DNA of 64,000 bases, taken from assembly GCF_021545335.1 (NCBI RefSeq), contig NZ_CP089312.1, positions 7,068,001 to 7,132,000 on the forward strand, read 5' to 3'. Both the position numbers and the translations under genes were made by a program. The notes beneath the pieces are model-generated. The model saw nothing but the letters and a program-made list of their open reading frames with translations. It was not told the DNA's origin and ran no database searches. The DNA comes from Streptomyces sp. GQFP (GTDB taxonomy: Bacteria > Actinomycetota > Actinomycetes > Streptomycetales > Streptomycetaceae). Below, in pieces: positions 43,097 through 51,591 of the stretch (positions within the stretch are counted from its first letter, which is position 1; every line of letters begins with the position of its first letter).

Positions 43097-44337
43097 CAGC
43101 CGGCCTCCCTGTCGCCGCCGCCTTCGATGACGGTGAACAGCCGGTCATAGGCGCCGAGTTCGCGTTGCTCGACCTCGACGAGCGGACCGGCCTCGACCCG
43201 GGCGGCCTGCTGATGGCGGGCTTGCCCGCGCATCGTCTGGCCCGCAGCGGCGTGATCGGGATCGGTGAGGGTCTGGTGGCGGGCCCAGCAGCGGGGGTGG
43301 CGGGCGACGATCACGCCGCCGGGCGCCAGCGCGATGACTTCGTCGTTGTCGGTGAGCACGGTGACGGTGCGTCCGATCGCCTCGGGGTGCACGGAGTAGT
43401 CGTTGGTATCGACGCGGACGTAGTGGTCACGCCCGATGCGGGTCTGCATCCGCCACCAGGCGGGCGGGTCGACGGGCGGCAGGGTGAGCATCCCGGCCCG
43501 GTCGGTCTCCCAGCGGTCGGTGGGACGGGCCTGCAGGGTGCGGTGCAGGCGCCGGTTGGCGACCGCCAGCCAGGTGGTCAGCTGGGTGTTGAAGTCGCTG
43601 GGGCCGCTGAACGTGCGGCCGGGCAGGAACGAGGTCTCGAGATAACCGTTCGCGCGTTCGACCAGCCCTTTCGCCTCGGGGTCACGGGGCCTGCAGAGGT
43701 AGATCTTGGTGGCGAGCAGGCCGGCGAACGCGGCGAACTCTGCGGTGAGCTTGCCGCGGCCGACCCCGGCCTCGTTGTCCCAGACCAGCGTTTTGGGCAC
43801 GGCGCCCCACCCGTTCAGCAGCCGCCAGTGCCCGTCGATCAGGTCGCCGGTCGTGCGGGAGGGCAGCATCCGTGCGGCGATCACCCGCGAGTAGCCGGAC
43901 ACCATGACCAGCACCGGCGGTCGCCCCGTCTGCCCGTAGCCGAGCGGGATGTCCGCGTCGGGGAACCACAGGTCGCACTGGGCCAGCTCGCCCGGCTGAT
44001 AGGTCGTGCGGGAGACCGGATCGACGGGAACGTAGGCGGGCCGCAGTTCCCGCACCCGCTCCTTGAGGACCGTCATCCCGCGCTCCCATCCGATCCGCTC
44101 GGCGATCACGGTGGCGGGCATCGTCGGGGTCTCCCTGAGCAGCTCACGGATCTGCACCTCGACCGCGTCGACCACCGAGCCTTTGGCCGGCCGCTCGTAC
44201 TTCGGCGGCCGGTCACTCGCCAGTGCACGTTTCACCGTGTTCTTCGAGATGCCCAGATGCCGGGCGATCGCCCGGATCGGCATCTGCTCGGCCCGGTGCA
44301 GCCTGCGGATCTCTGCCCAGTCCTCCACGCGGATCAC
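43096..44337 (-). CDS. istA: IS21 transposase IstA (element B)
   Basis: A 413-residue transposase. HTH: AEQMPIRAIARHLGISKNTV. Catalytic residues lie in AQCDLWFPDADIPLGYG, KTLVWDNEAGVGRG and DPEAKGLVERANGYLETSFL. GTG start after GGAGGGAAGG. Complete. Confidence 0.93.
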   Translation of the reverse strand: MIRVEDWAEIRRLHRAEQMPIRAIARHLGISKNTVKRALASDRPPKYERPAKGSVVDAVEVQIRELLRETPTMPATVIAERIGWERGMTVLKERVRELRPAYVPVDPVSRTTYQPGELAQCDLWFPDADIPLGYGQTGRPPVLVMVSGYSRVIAARMLPSRTTGDLIDGHWRLLNGWGAVPKTLVWDNEAGVGRGKLTAEFAAFAGLLATKIYLCRPRDPEAKGLVERANGYLETSFLPGRTFSGPSDFNTQLTTWLAVANRRLHRTLQARPTDRWETDRAGMLTLPPVDPPAWWRMQTRIGRDHYVRVDTNDYSVHPEAIGRTVTVLTDNDEVIALAPGGVIVARHPRCWARHQTLTDPDHAAAGQTMRGQARHQQAARVEAGPLVEVEQRELGAYDRLFTVIEGGGDREAG

Positions 44338-44653
44338 CCTTCCCTCCTGACCTTCCGATCAAGATCAGGTTCAGGCGAAGACCACCGCGAGGGTCACTTT
44401 TGATCCGCCGTCAGAGGGTCAGAATTCAGGCGTCGCCGAGACGAATCCCTTGTGCCGCGCGCTGGTTCAACCCCTCGTCATCGAGCGATGTTCTGACTCC
44501 CCGCTCGCCGACGGGACGCGGGCGCTTCGTTCCCCGGACCGTCGGTGATTCAGGGAACGAAGGGCCGGCTTCCGGTCCTGTGTCGCCGTGTTGGGGCACA
44601 GCGACACAGGATCCGGTACTCACCAATCCAGCACCCATCCGATGGAGACCACC

Positions 44654-45508
44654 GTGACCAGCGGCGAACCCTACACCGAACCCGTCAATCAGATGGGCAC
44701 CGGTGCCCACGCCGAAGAGCGCCGACGCACACACGCGAGCGACGCCCCGCCCTGGCACCAGCACCTCAAAGAACTGCCCGTCTACACACCAGGCGTACGG
44801 CTCACCCACGACGACCGTGCGCGGTACGCGTACGCGGTCACCGCCGCCCACCGCGCGGGAGGATCCATGCTCGGCATCGCCGCCTTCCTGGGCTGCCCCT
44901 TCGCACTTGTGCACCGGCTCGTCGACCTTGGGAAAGGCTTCGACGAAGCGAGCGAGGCCCATCGGGTGGAAACGGTCCTGCGGTCCCGCATCGCCGACGG
45001 CACCTACCAGGTCGGTGACGTGCTCCCCTCACGGGAACGGCTGTGCGTAGAACTCGGTGTCCTCAACGACTCCGTGCGACGGGCTCTGGCCCGACTGGTC
45101 CATGCCGGACTCACCCTCGGCATCCCCGCTCTCGGCACTGTGGTCATGGACCCCGACACCCCGCCCCCCGGATCCACCCTCCAGGTACGCAAGCGATCGG
45201 GGCAGATACAGACCTGGACCCTGCCGAGTACCGAATCCCCACGCATCCGGGATGTGATCACGGGGCGGATCAAGGACGGCACCTATCCGGAAGGCAGCAG
45301 GATCCCCGGCACCAAGGCGCTCACCGAGGAATTCGGCACCACCGACGGCACGCTCAAGTCCGCCCTCAGACCGCTGAAGAGACTTGGAATCCTCAGCGGC
45401 ACCCGGCAGGAGGGGACGTTCGTCCACTCCTCGGCCCTCGGCTTGCTGACCGAGGCGCTAAAAAAGGGGGAACTCAGGATGCGCAACAAGCCATGCGTCG
45501 CACCCTGA
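44654..45508 (+). CDS. Regulator with HTH plus two GntR-type winged helices
   Basis: A protein of about 284 residues. Residues 60-95 hold an HTH of the small actinomycete type (AGGSMLGIAAFLGCPFALVH). Then two GntR heads: VETVLRSRIADGTYQVGDVL, RERLCVELGVLNDSVRRALA, and IRDVITGRIKDGTYPEGSRI, TKALTEEFGTTDGTLKSALR. No effector domain. The GTG at 44654 follows GGAG; ATG at 44642 or 44693 is also possible. Convergent with the XRE gene. It resembles the regulator at 33886 on the other side of the two IS21 elements. Confidence 0.75.
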   Translation: MTSGEPYTEPVNQMGTGAHAEERRRTHASDAPPWHQHLKELPVYTPGVRLTHDDRARYAYAVTAAHRAGGSMLGIAAFLGCPFALVHRLVDLGKGFDEASEAHRVETVLRSRIADGTYQVGDVLPSRERLCVELGVLNDSVRRALARLVHAGLTLGIPALGTVVMDPDTPPPGSTLQVRKRSGQIQTWTLPSTESPRIRDVITGRIKDGTYPEGSRIPGTKALTEEFGTTDGTLKSALRPLKRLGILSGTRQEGTFVHSSALGLLTEALKKGELRMRNKPCVAP

Positions 45509-45633
45509 ATCCAACAATTGCCGATTTGATCACGGCTCTTGAAGAGGTCGCACCGTTTCCTCGAAGCGGATCGCATCATCAGGTACTGCACGGACCCGTG
45601 TGCGGTCCGAACTGGCGGGGTTCTGCCGATGGG

Positions 45634-46980
45634 TTACGCGGCGACTTGGTCCAGCAGTTCGCGGACCCCCTCAGCGTGCGGGTACGCCTCGAACGCCGGA
45701 ACGAGATCACGCACGAGGCTGACGCACCGCGGGGCACCGATGCGCTGGGCGACCTGAAGTGCTTCCAGCGCGGCCGAGGCCGCGCGTTCGGGTTCTCCCA
45801 AGTCGAGGTGACTGCGGGCTTCGTAGGCGCGGAAGACGCCACGGGTCTTGTCGCGGCTGGGTGGCAGCAGCTTCCGGCCCTCGCGGATGAGCTGGTGGGC
45901 GCGGTGGGTGTCGCCCAGGTCGAGCAGGGCCTGGCCCGAGTCGACGGCCAGATCGGCGCTGGACATCCACGCGCACCACGCCGGTACGGGTTCCCCGGAC
46001 GAGGCATCGAGAAGGCGCTCGGCTGCAGTCAGGGCCCGCAGGGTGGCGCGCTGCTCGCCTTGTGCCGCCAGCGCCCGGGCGAGCCGGAGGTGGAGCAGGG
46101 ACCGGGCAGCGGGGTGCCGGGTCCCGGAAAGGGCGCGTTCGAGAATGCCGGCGGCCGTGCGCGGATCGTCCCGCCAGGAGGCCTGGTAGGCGAGGTCGCC
46201 CAGCAGCGCCGCGCCCATGTCGCGGTCGCCTCCCGTATGGGCGCTGTGCAGGCCGGCGATCCAGTACTGGCTCGCCTCGGCGTGCAACCCGTAGTCGAAC
46301 CGATGCCAGCCCACCGTCTGGCTCAGGCTTGCGGCGAGTGCGTGAAGGCGCAGCTGGACCGGCCGGTTGTACCGGCTGCCTTCGATGATGTCCGTGACCG
46401 TGGTCAGGAGCGCGTCAACCAAGGGCGCGGTGTGCTGTCGCTGTTCAGGCGCCTGGACGGTCAGGCGGGCGCTGGTCTCTTCGAGCAGGGAGACCAGTTC
46501 CTCCCCAACAGGTTTCGTACCGTGTGCCGGATCGCTTGTCACGGCCCAGATATCGGGCGATGCCCAGGTGGTGGCCAGAGTGACCAGGGCACTGCCGGAG
46601 ATTGCGGTCAGGAAGGTACGGCGGGAGCGGGAAGAGCGTTCCATGGTCGTTCGCAATGCCTCTCGGAGTGCGGTGACCGAACTGGCTGGACCGAGCGGGA
46701 TCACCATGCCGCCAACTCCCGGCAGCCAGTTGGGCCACGAGCGAGGATCAACTGCTCCGGCAGGGACCTGGAGTACCTCGGCGATGTAGGCCTGCGAGTC
46801 GGCATCGGGCGTGACGCCCTCTGCCTCCCACTTGTAGACGCGTTGCTTGGTCGCACCCGATCGCAGACCGCGGCGTTCGGCAGCGCCGCGGATCTCCCGG
46901 GCGAGATCAACTCCTGTCATCCCGCGCGCGATCCGGGCCTGCGCCAGCGGGTGCGTCTTCTCGGCCACGCTGTCATCCAA
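45634..46980 (-). CDS. XRE-type regulator with C-terminal TPR-like repeats
   Basis: A 448-residue streptomycete regulator: N-terminal helix-turn-helix (ARIARGMTGVDLAREIRGAA, KQRVYKWEAEGVTPDADS), a linker with RSRRTFLTAISGSALVTLAT that mimics a twin-arginine signal but lies inside the chain, then helical repeats (ALLGDLAYQASWRDDPRTAA, LLHLRLARALAAQGEQRATL). Such proteins regulate neighbouring biosynthetic genes. It diverges from the operon starting at 47209 and is its best candidate regulator. TTG at 46980 or GTG at 46968 may be the start. Confidence 0.82.
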   Translation of the reverse strand: MDDSVAEKTHPLAQARIARGMTGVDLAREIRGAAERRGLRSGATKQRVYKWEAEGVTPDADSQAYIAEVLQVPAGAVDPRSWPNWLPGVGGMVIPLGPASSVTALREALRTTMERSSRSRRTFLTAISGSALVTLATTWASPDIWAVTSDPAHGTKPVGEELVSLLEETSARLTVQAPEQRQHTAPLVDALLTTVTDIIEGSRYNRPVQLRLHALAASLSQTVGWHRFDYGLHAEASQYWIAGLHSAHTGGDRDMGAALLGDLAYQASWRDDPRTAAGILERALSGTRHPAARSLLHLRLARALAAQGEQRATLRALTAAERLLDASSGEPVPAWCAWMSSADLAVDSGQALLDLGDTHRAHQLIREGRKLLPPSRDKTRGVFRAYEARSHLDLGEPERAASAALEALQVAQRIGAPRCVSLVRDLVPAFEAYPHAEGVRELLDQVAA

Positions 46981-47208
46981 TCACCGGTGCCTGCGCTGAG
47001 CGTAGCCGCGAGCGCGTCGGGATTACCGGGGGATGACCGTCAACTCCTTTTACGGCACGCGCAGTTGCCCGACACTCGATCACTCCAGCGACCAGGAGCT
47101 GGCCCCCAAGGCGGTCTCGGCCAGCACCCATGGGCCGAGGGCCTTGTCTCCATCACCAGTACGCCGGACTCCGGCGTCGCGTGCATGCATCGTGAAGGGA
47201 ACTCAGTG

Positions 47209-47817
47209 ATGCAGCAGTCACCGCTCATCGGCACAGTCCCGGCCCCCGCTGACGACTTCGCGGCCAGCGGGTTCCAGGTACGCGTGGACCTGGGGCAGCA
47301 TTTCCTGCGTTCACCCGAATCCGCTCTCCGGCTCCTGGAACGGGCGGAGATACCGAGCGGAGCCCAAGTCCTCGAGGTTGGCGCGGGCCTGGGCACGTTG
47401 TCCGCGACGATCGCCGCGGCGGGCTACCGCATCTGGGCGGTGGAGAAGGACCACCGGCTGAAGCGCCAACTGGAGCGGCAGCTCGGCGAGTTCGGCGACA
47501 GCGCCCGGGTCACGATCGACGACGTCCGTCACGTTGATCTCGACCAGGGGTTGGAGGCGGGGAGCACGCTGGTGTCGATCATGCCGTTCGCCCCGGAGTT
47601 GGCGGCCGCTCTGGTCCGCCATGTGTTCGGCTCTCAGCGGCTGGTGCGGGGCCTGGTGGTGATGCCGATCCTGGGCGCCGAGCAGCTGGCGGCCGACGGG
47701 GGTGTCGGCCTGCGGGTCGAGGAGGTGGACGGCATCGCGCGGGCGAACTTCTACCCTCCGGCGCCGTCGGTCCTGCGCGTGGTGGCCATTGAGAGGACCC
47801 GGCCATGCTCGAAGTGA
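47209..47817 (+). CDS. RsmA/KsgA-like rRNA adenine dimethyltransferase paralogue
   Basis: A 202-residue protein like the KsgA/Erm family: VDLGQHFLRSPESALRLLER, SAM site VLEVGAGLGTLSATIAAAGY, acidic pair AVEKDH, IDDVRHVD. The catalytic motif IV, NLPY in true adenine-N6 enzymes, reads SIMPFA, so the key Asn is replaced and N6-dimethylation is doubtful. The conserved tail FYPPAPSVLRVVAI is kept. First gene of a chain of overlapping genes; shorter than KsgA by about 70 residues because the C-terminal domain is missing. Confidence 0.8.
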   Translation: MQQSPLIGTVPAPADDFAASGFQVRVDLGQHFLRSPESALRLLERAEIPSGAQVLEVGAGLGTLSATIAAAGYRIWAVEKDHRLKRQLERQLGEFGDSARVTIDDVRHVDLDQGLEAGSTLVSIMPFAPELAAALVRHVFGSQRLVRGLVVMPILGAEQLAADGGVGLRVEEVDGIARANFYPPAPSVLRVVAIERTRPCSK

Positions 47818-48983
47818 TCGCCACCGGCTGCTTCCACTCCGCTCTCCCCGACGGCCGCTCCGCGTTCGCCGCCGTCCGGTCGGCGAAGGCGAAGGGCGCT
47901 GTGGTCGTCGACGCCGGGGACTTCTTCTCCGGCAGCGCCTTCCACACCTTCTCCCAGGGGCGGGTCGAGGAGCGCCTCCTGTCGGAGCTGTACGACGCCG
48001 TCGTGCCCGGCAATCATGATCTTCCCGATCTGATGCGGCTGCGGGATCCGGATCGCTTCCCGCCGGTGGTCTGTGCCAACCTCCGCCCTCCGCCCGCGTT
48101 TGCGGGCCGCTGGGTCAGCGGCCTGATGCTGGAGCGTGGCGCGCATCGTCTGGGCGTCGTCGGCTATCTGGGGCGGCAGGCCTTCGAGACGATCCCCGCC
48201 CATGAGCGGGCCGATTTCACGTACTGCGACCCGACCGCAGAGCTGATCGGCGCGGAGGCGGCCCGGCTGCGGGAGGCCGGCGCCGACATCGTCATCGGGG
48301 TCAGCCACACGGGTTTCCTCGCCGACGTCGCCGACCAGGAGACCGGCTGGCCGCTGCCTGTGGTGGTGGCTTCCCACTGCCACTCGCCGTGGTCGCACTG
48401 GACGGAGACCGGCCGGCACGTCGCGAAGCCCCCGGCCGCCGGAACGGGCCTGCTGCGCATGGTCCTCAGTCCGTCCGGTTCCCACCGGGTCACCCAGGAG
48501 ACCTGCCCTCCCTCCGCGTCGTCCGGCGACGGCCTGGAGGCCGACCTGGAGGCGTACGAGGCGTGGGGTCAAGAACTTCTCGGCACTCTGGAGGCACCGC
48601 TGGCGGACCGCCGCGACGTCGCCCGCCGTCTCGCCGACCATGCCCGCCGCATCCTCGGTGCGCAGACGTTCGTGCTCAACCTCTACACCCTACGCAGCGG
48701 TCTGCCGCAGACCGTGACGCGCCGGGACCTGATGGCCTGCGCCCCATTCGACAGTGACCTCGTCGTCCTGGACGCCCCATGCCCGCTCGACGTCCTGACG
48801 GCCCGTTCTCACGCCGTCGGCGAAGAACTCCTCACCGCCACCTCCGACTCTGCTCAAGGTCCGAGCCCGGTCGTGACCACCGGCTATGTCGCCGACCGCC
48901 TCGGCTTGCCCGCCCACCCTGTCCATCCCCCGCGCACCCTGCGCGACACCCTCACCGATCTCGTTCGGAGTCCTCATGAGTGA
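47805..48983 (+). CDS. Metallophosphoesterase (5'-nucleotidase-like)
   Basis: A 392-residue protein. Metal ligands: VIATGCFHS (variant of DxH with Cys), VVVDAGDFFSG, VVPGNHDLPDLM, GVSHTGF and ASHCHSPW. After about residue 220 comes a C-terminal domain of 5'-nucleotidase type (RDLMACAPFDSDLVVLD). No signal peptide, so cytoplasmic. It may remove a phosphate from a nucleotide or sugar phosphate in the pathway. Overlaps its neighbours at both ends. Confidence 0.82.
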   Translation: MLEVIATGCFHSALPDGRSAFAAVRSAKAKGAVVVDAGDFFSGSAFHTFSQGRVEERLLSELYDAVVPGNHDLPDLMRLRDPDRFPPVVCANLRPPPAFAGRWVSGLMLERGAHRLGVVGYLGRQAFETIPAHERADFTYCDPTAELIGAEAARLREAGADIVIGVSHTGFLADVADQETGWPLPVVVASHCHSPWSHWTETGRHVAKPPAAGTGLLRMVLSPSGSHRVTQETCPPSASSGDGLEADLEAYEAWGQELLGTLEAPLADRRDVARRLADHARRILGAQTFVLNLYTLRSGLPQTVTRRDLMACAPFDSDLVVLDAPCPLDVLTARSHAVGEELLTATSDSAQGPSPVVTTGYVADRLGLPAHPVHPPRTLRDTLTDLVRSPHE

Positions 48984-49788
48984 TGTGCTGACCTTGAAAG
49001 GCCGCGAACTGACCAGCGGCCCGCACGCACCTGGCCAATTCGCCGACGCCGTCACCGGTCCGGGCGCGGGCCGAGCCCTGGTCCAGTTCGAGGGACGGGA
49101 CCACCCGCTGAACCTGGAGCTCAGCTTGAGTCTGCTCTCCAGCCTCGGCCCCGTCGTGTCCGTGTATCCGGGCGACGGCTGCTGGAGCGACCTGGCGGTC
49201 AGCCTGGCCGCCGACCCCGGGCGCACGCATGGCATCGGGGAGAACCGGCTGCACGTCGACCTCGTCGACCGTGACCGGCTCCCTCGCTACATCGCCCTGT
49301 ATTGCGTCCGCGCCGACCCGCTGGGTGGCGGGGCATCGGCGCTCGCCGACCTCTGGCAGGCCGCCGACGCGCTGTCGAACGCCGACCGTGCGCTCCTGAC
49401 CGAGTCGGCCTTCTCTTACTATGCCGACGCTGACGTGCACGGCGTCGGCGAGAGCCTGGACCGGTTCCCCGTCCTGCCGCCCCGGATCGACGGCAATGAG
49501 CCAATCCGGTTCACCGCCAAAATGGGCCCGCACCTCGATCTCGGCGAACTCCTCGACGCCGAGGAGCCCCAAGCGGTCGCAGCCGCGTTCGGCCGGTTCG
49601 TCGACACCGTCTATGCCTGCCGCTCGACCATCCGTCTGCAGCCGGGCGACCTGCTCGTCGTCGACCAGCACCGCTACGCGCACGGCCGGATGCCGCTCGG
49701 CGACGGCCAGGACCGCTATGGCGCCGACGAGCGGAGGCTGCTGCGGCAGACGTACGTCGGTGCGGGAGCAGTCGGAGGCACGCGATGA
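48976..49788 (+). CDS. TauD/clavaminate synthase-like Fe(II)/2-oxoglutarate oxygenase
   Basis: A 270-residue protein with the iron triad His-x-Asp in NRLHVDLVDRDRLP, and distal His-Arg in LVVDQHRYAHGRMPLGDGQD. The middle LYCVRADPLGGGASALADLW is typical of the group that hydroxylates amino acids (AsnO/clavaminate type). It could hydroxylate the amino acid or sugar unit of the product. ATG overlaps the previous stop (ATGAGTGA). Confidence 0.85.
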   Translation: MSDVLTLKGRELTSGPHAPGQFADAVTGPGAGRALVQFEGRDHPLNLELSLSLLSSLGPVVSVYPGDGCWSDLAVSLAADPGRTHGIGENRLHVDLVDRDRLPRYIALYCVRADPLGGGASALADLWQAADALSNADRALLTESAFSYYADADVHGVGESLDRFPVLPPRIDGNEPIRFTAKMGPHLDLGELLDAEEPQAVAAAFGRFVDTVYACRSTIRLQPGDLLVVDQHRYAHGRMPLGDGQDRYGADERRLLRQTYVGAGAVGGTR

Positions 49789-50339
49789 TCCTCACAGGCC
49801 CCGCGATCCGCGAGTCGGTCGAGGCCGGGCGCATCACGATCGCCCCGTTCGACGCGGATCTGCTGAACCCCAACAGCTACAACTACCGCCTCGGCAGGAC
49901 GCTCAAGCAGATCATCAGCGATCCGACCGACCCGACGCGCCCGGCCGAGACGGCCGTCATCGAGCTGCCCGAAGAGGGGTATGTCCTGCGTCCGGGCGTC
50001 GTGTACCTGGGCGCGACTGTTGAAACCCTCGGCAGTGCCGAGTTTGTGACGAGCCTGATCGGCCGTTCCTCGCTCGGTCGGCTGGGCATGTTCTTGCAGA
50101 TCTCCGCCGACCTCGGTCAGCTTGGCCCCGCTCACCGGTGGACGCTGGAGATCAAGGTGGTTCAGCCGCTGCGGGTCTACCCGGAGATGAGGATCGGGCA
50201 AGTCAGCTTCTGGGCGCCGGTCGGGGGCCGTCTGCTCTACACCGGGCACTACGCCCACATCAGCGAGCCCGCCCCGTGTTCCCCGGCCGTGGCGGCCGGG
50301 GTCGGCGCGGCACTGGTGCGGCAGGAGGTGGCTGCATGA
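49785..50339 (+). CDS. dCTP deaminase-like protein, copy 1
   Basis: A 184-residue trimeric dUTPase-fold protein of the Dcd family: MILTGPAIRESVEAGRITIA, NPNSYNYRLG, the nucleotide loop LIGRSSLGRLGMF, the catalytic-Glu strand HRWTLEIKVVQPL and GQVSFWAPVG. It keeps the Glu that Dcd uses for deamination. A housekeeping dcd is expected elsewhere, so this copy likely acts on a pathway nucleotide. Overlaps TauD and copy 2 genes. Confidence 0.88.
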   Translation: MILTGPAIRESVEAGRITIAPFDADLLNPNSYNYRLGRTLKQIISDPTDPTRPAETAVIELPEEGYVLRPGVVYLGATVETLGSAEFVTSLIGRSSLGRLGMFLQISADLGQLGPAHRWTLEIKVVQPLRVYPEMRIGQVSFWAPVGGRLLYTGHYAHISEPAPCSPAVAAGVGAALVRQEVAA

Positions 50340-50860
50340 TCCTCACCGGTCCCGAGATCGAGGCACAGGTGAAGACCGAGGCCATCCGCATCAATCCCTT
50401 CGACGCCGGGCTGCTCCAGCCGAACTCCTACAACTTCCACCTGGGCGAGCGCATCGGCTGGTACACCTGCGAGGTCCTCGACTGCGCCCGCGAGAACCCG
50501 TTCGAGGCGCACACCATCCCCGGCGAGGGCATGGTGCTGGAGCCGGACCGCATCTACCTGGCCTCCACCCGCGAGGAGATCGGCAGCGACTCCTATGTGC
50601 CGATCATCCGCGCCCGCTCGTCGGTCGCGAGACTGGGTCTTTTCGTGCACTGCACCGCCGACCTCATCGACATCGGCTCCTACGGGCAGCTCACCCTGCA
50701 ACTGCACGCCGTGCAGCGCGTAAAGATCTACCCGGGGCTTCTCATCGGACAGGTGACCTTCTGGGTCCCTCTAGGGGAGATCGTCCTCTACGACGGGAAG
50801 TACCAAGGGTCCGAGGGGCCGCGGCCGTCACTGGTCCATCGCGACTTCGAGGCCCGGTGA
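50336..50860 (+). CDS. dCTP deaminase-like protein, copy 2, catalytic Glu replaced
   Basis: A 174-residue paralogue of the preceding gene (MILTGPEIEAQVKTEAIRIN, QPNSYNFHLG, RARSSVARLGLF). The strand carrying the deaminase Glu reads YGQLTLQLHAVQ, with Gln in its place, so it probably does not deaminate; it could be a subunit in a mixed trimer with copy 1 or a different nucleotide-binding enzyme. ATGA overlap with copy 1. Confidence 0.87.
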   Translation: MILTGPEIEAQVKTEAIRINPFDAGLLQPNSYNFHLGERIGWYTCEVLDCARENPFEAHTIPGEGMVLEPDRIYLASTREEIGSDSYVPIIRARSSVARLGLFVHCTADLIDIGSYGQLTLQLHAVQRVKIYPGLLIGQVTFWVPLGEIVLYDGKYQGSEGPRPSLVHRDFEAR

Positions 50861-51591
50861 CGCCCGTGTCCACTACCTCCTCCAGCGCCTCGGCGGAGCG
50901 GGTGGTCGCCGTGGTCGCCCACCCGGACGACGCCGAGTTGCTGTGCTACGGCACGCTACGCACGGCCCGCGAGGCCGGTGCAGAGGTGTCAGTCGTCGTC
51001 GTCACCCACGGCGTGAACGGCGTATCGGTCGCCGACGCCGTCACCGGACGTCAACTCACCGAGGACGAGCGGGAGAAGGAGGTCACCGCCGCCTGGCACG
51101 ACACCGGCGTCGACGTGGTCTTCCTCCACCTCACCGATGGCACGCTGGTCGCCGACCTCCACCTGATCTCCCTGGTGGAGGCCGAGTTGAACCGGCTTCA
51201 GTGCACGCTCCTTATCACCCACAGCCCGCGAGCGGCCAACGACCATCAGGATCACCTTGCCGTCGCCACAGCCGCCGCGAACGCCGGCGCCCGCGTGCCG
51301 ACCTGTCACACCGTGCTCCACGGCGAACCCCACGCCCCCCGCTCCGGCTTCAGCCCCACCGTCCTCGTCGACATCACCGACGTCGTCGACGACAAGGTCT
51401 GTGCCCTGAACGCGCACCACAGCCAGGGCGGGCGCTGGTACCTGACCGAGGAGTACACCCGCCACCGCGCCGCCCAGGCCGGATGGTCACTCCGCCCCTC
51501 AGCCGCGGCTGCAGGGCGCGCCTTCGAGGCTTTCGAAACCACCCTGCTCACCCTCACCTTCGCTCCCTCGCGAGAGGACGCCCGGCCTTGA
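50857..51591 (+). CDS. PIG-L/LmbE-family N-acetylglucosamine deacetylase
   Basis: A 244-residue zinc deacetylase: AVVAHPDDAELLCYGTLRTA has the metal-binding HxxDD, and NDHQDHLAVATAAANAG the third His. The C-terminal half includes LNAHHSQGG. The family contains MshB (mycothiol), BshB and lipopolysaccharide or teicoplanin deacetylases, acting on GlcNAc-type glycosides. In this operon it would free an amine on a sugar. GTGA overlap with the previous gene. Confidence 0.9.
   Translation: MTPVSTTSSSASAERVVAVVAHPDDAELLCYGTLRTAREAGAEVSVVVVTHGVNGVSVADAVTGRQLTEDEREKEVTAAWHDTGVDVVFLHLTDGTLVADLHLISLVEAELNRLQCTLLITHSPRAANDHQDHLAVATAAANAGARVPTCHTVLHGEPHAPRSGFSPTVLVDITDVVDDKVCALNAHHSQGGRWYLTEEYTRHRAAQAGWSLRPSAAAAGRAFEAFETTLLTLTFAPSREDARP

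Larger units (their letters stand above)
42200..44430. mobile_element. IS21-family element B
   Basis: Carries istB and istA, overlapping by ATGA. The ends show inverted TGACCC boxes with GGTG and TCTTCG (left near 42232-42262, right near 44375-44425, read on the other strand). End points are approximate. Subgroup differs from element A (IstA 413 versus 499 residues). Confidence 0.8.

Noticed and set aside
45043..47208. Long plus-strand frame running into the RsmA-like gene
   Set aside because: The upstream part lies opposite the XRE-TPR gene; only the segment from 47209 has family similarity and a ribosome site.
47209..47817. Puromycin-like route with N6,N6-dimethylation of the terminal adenosine
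   Set aside because: Attractive because of the RsmA-like gene, but its catalytic motif IV lacks the Asn needed for adenine N6 methylation, and no other puromycin-type genes are present.
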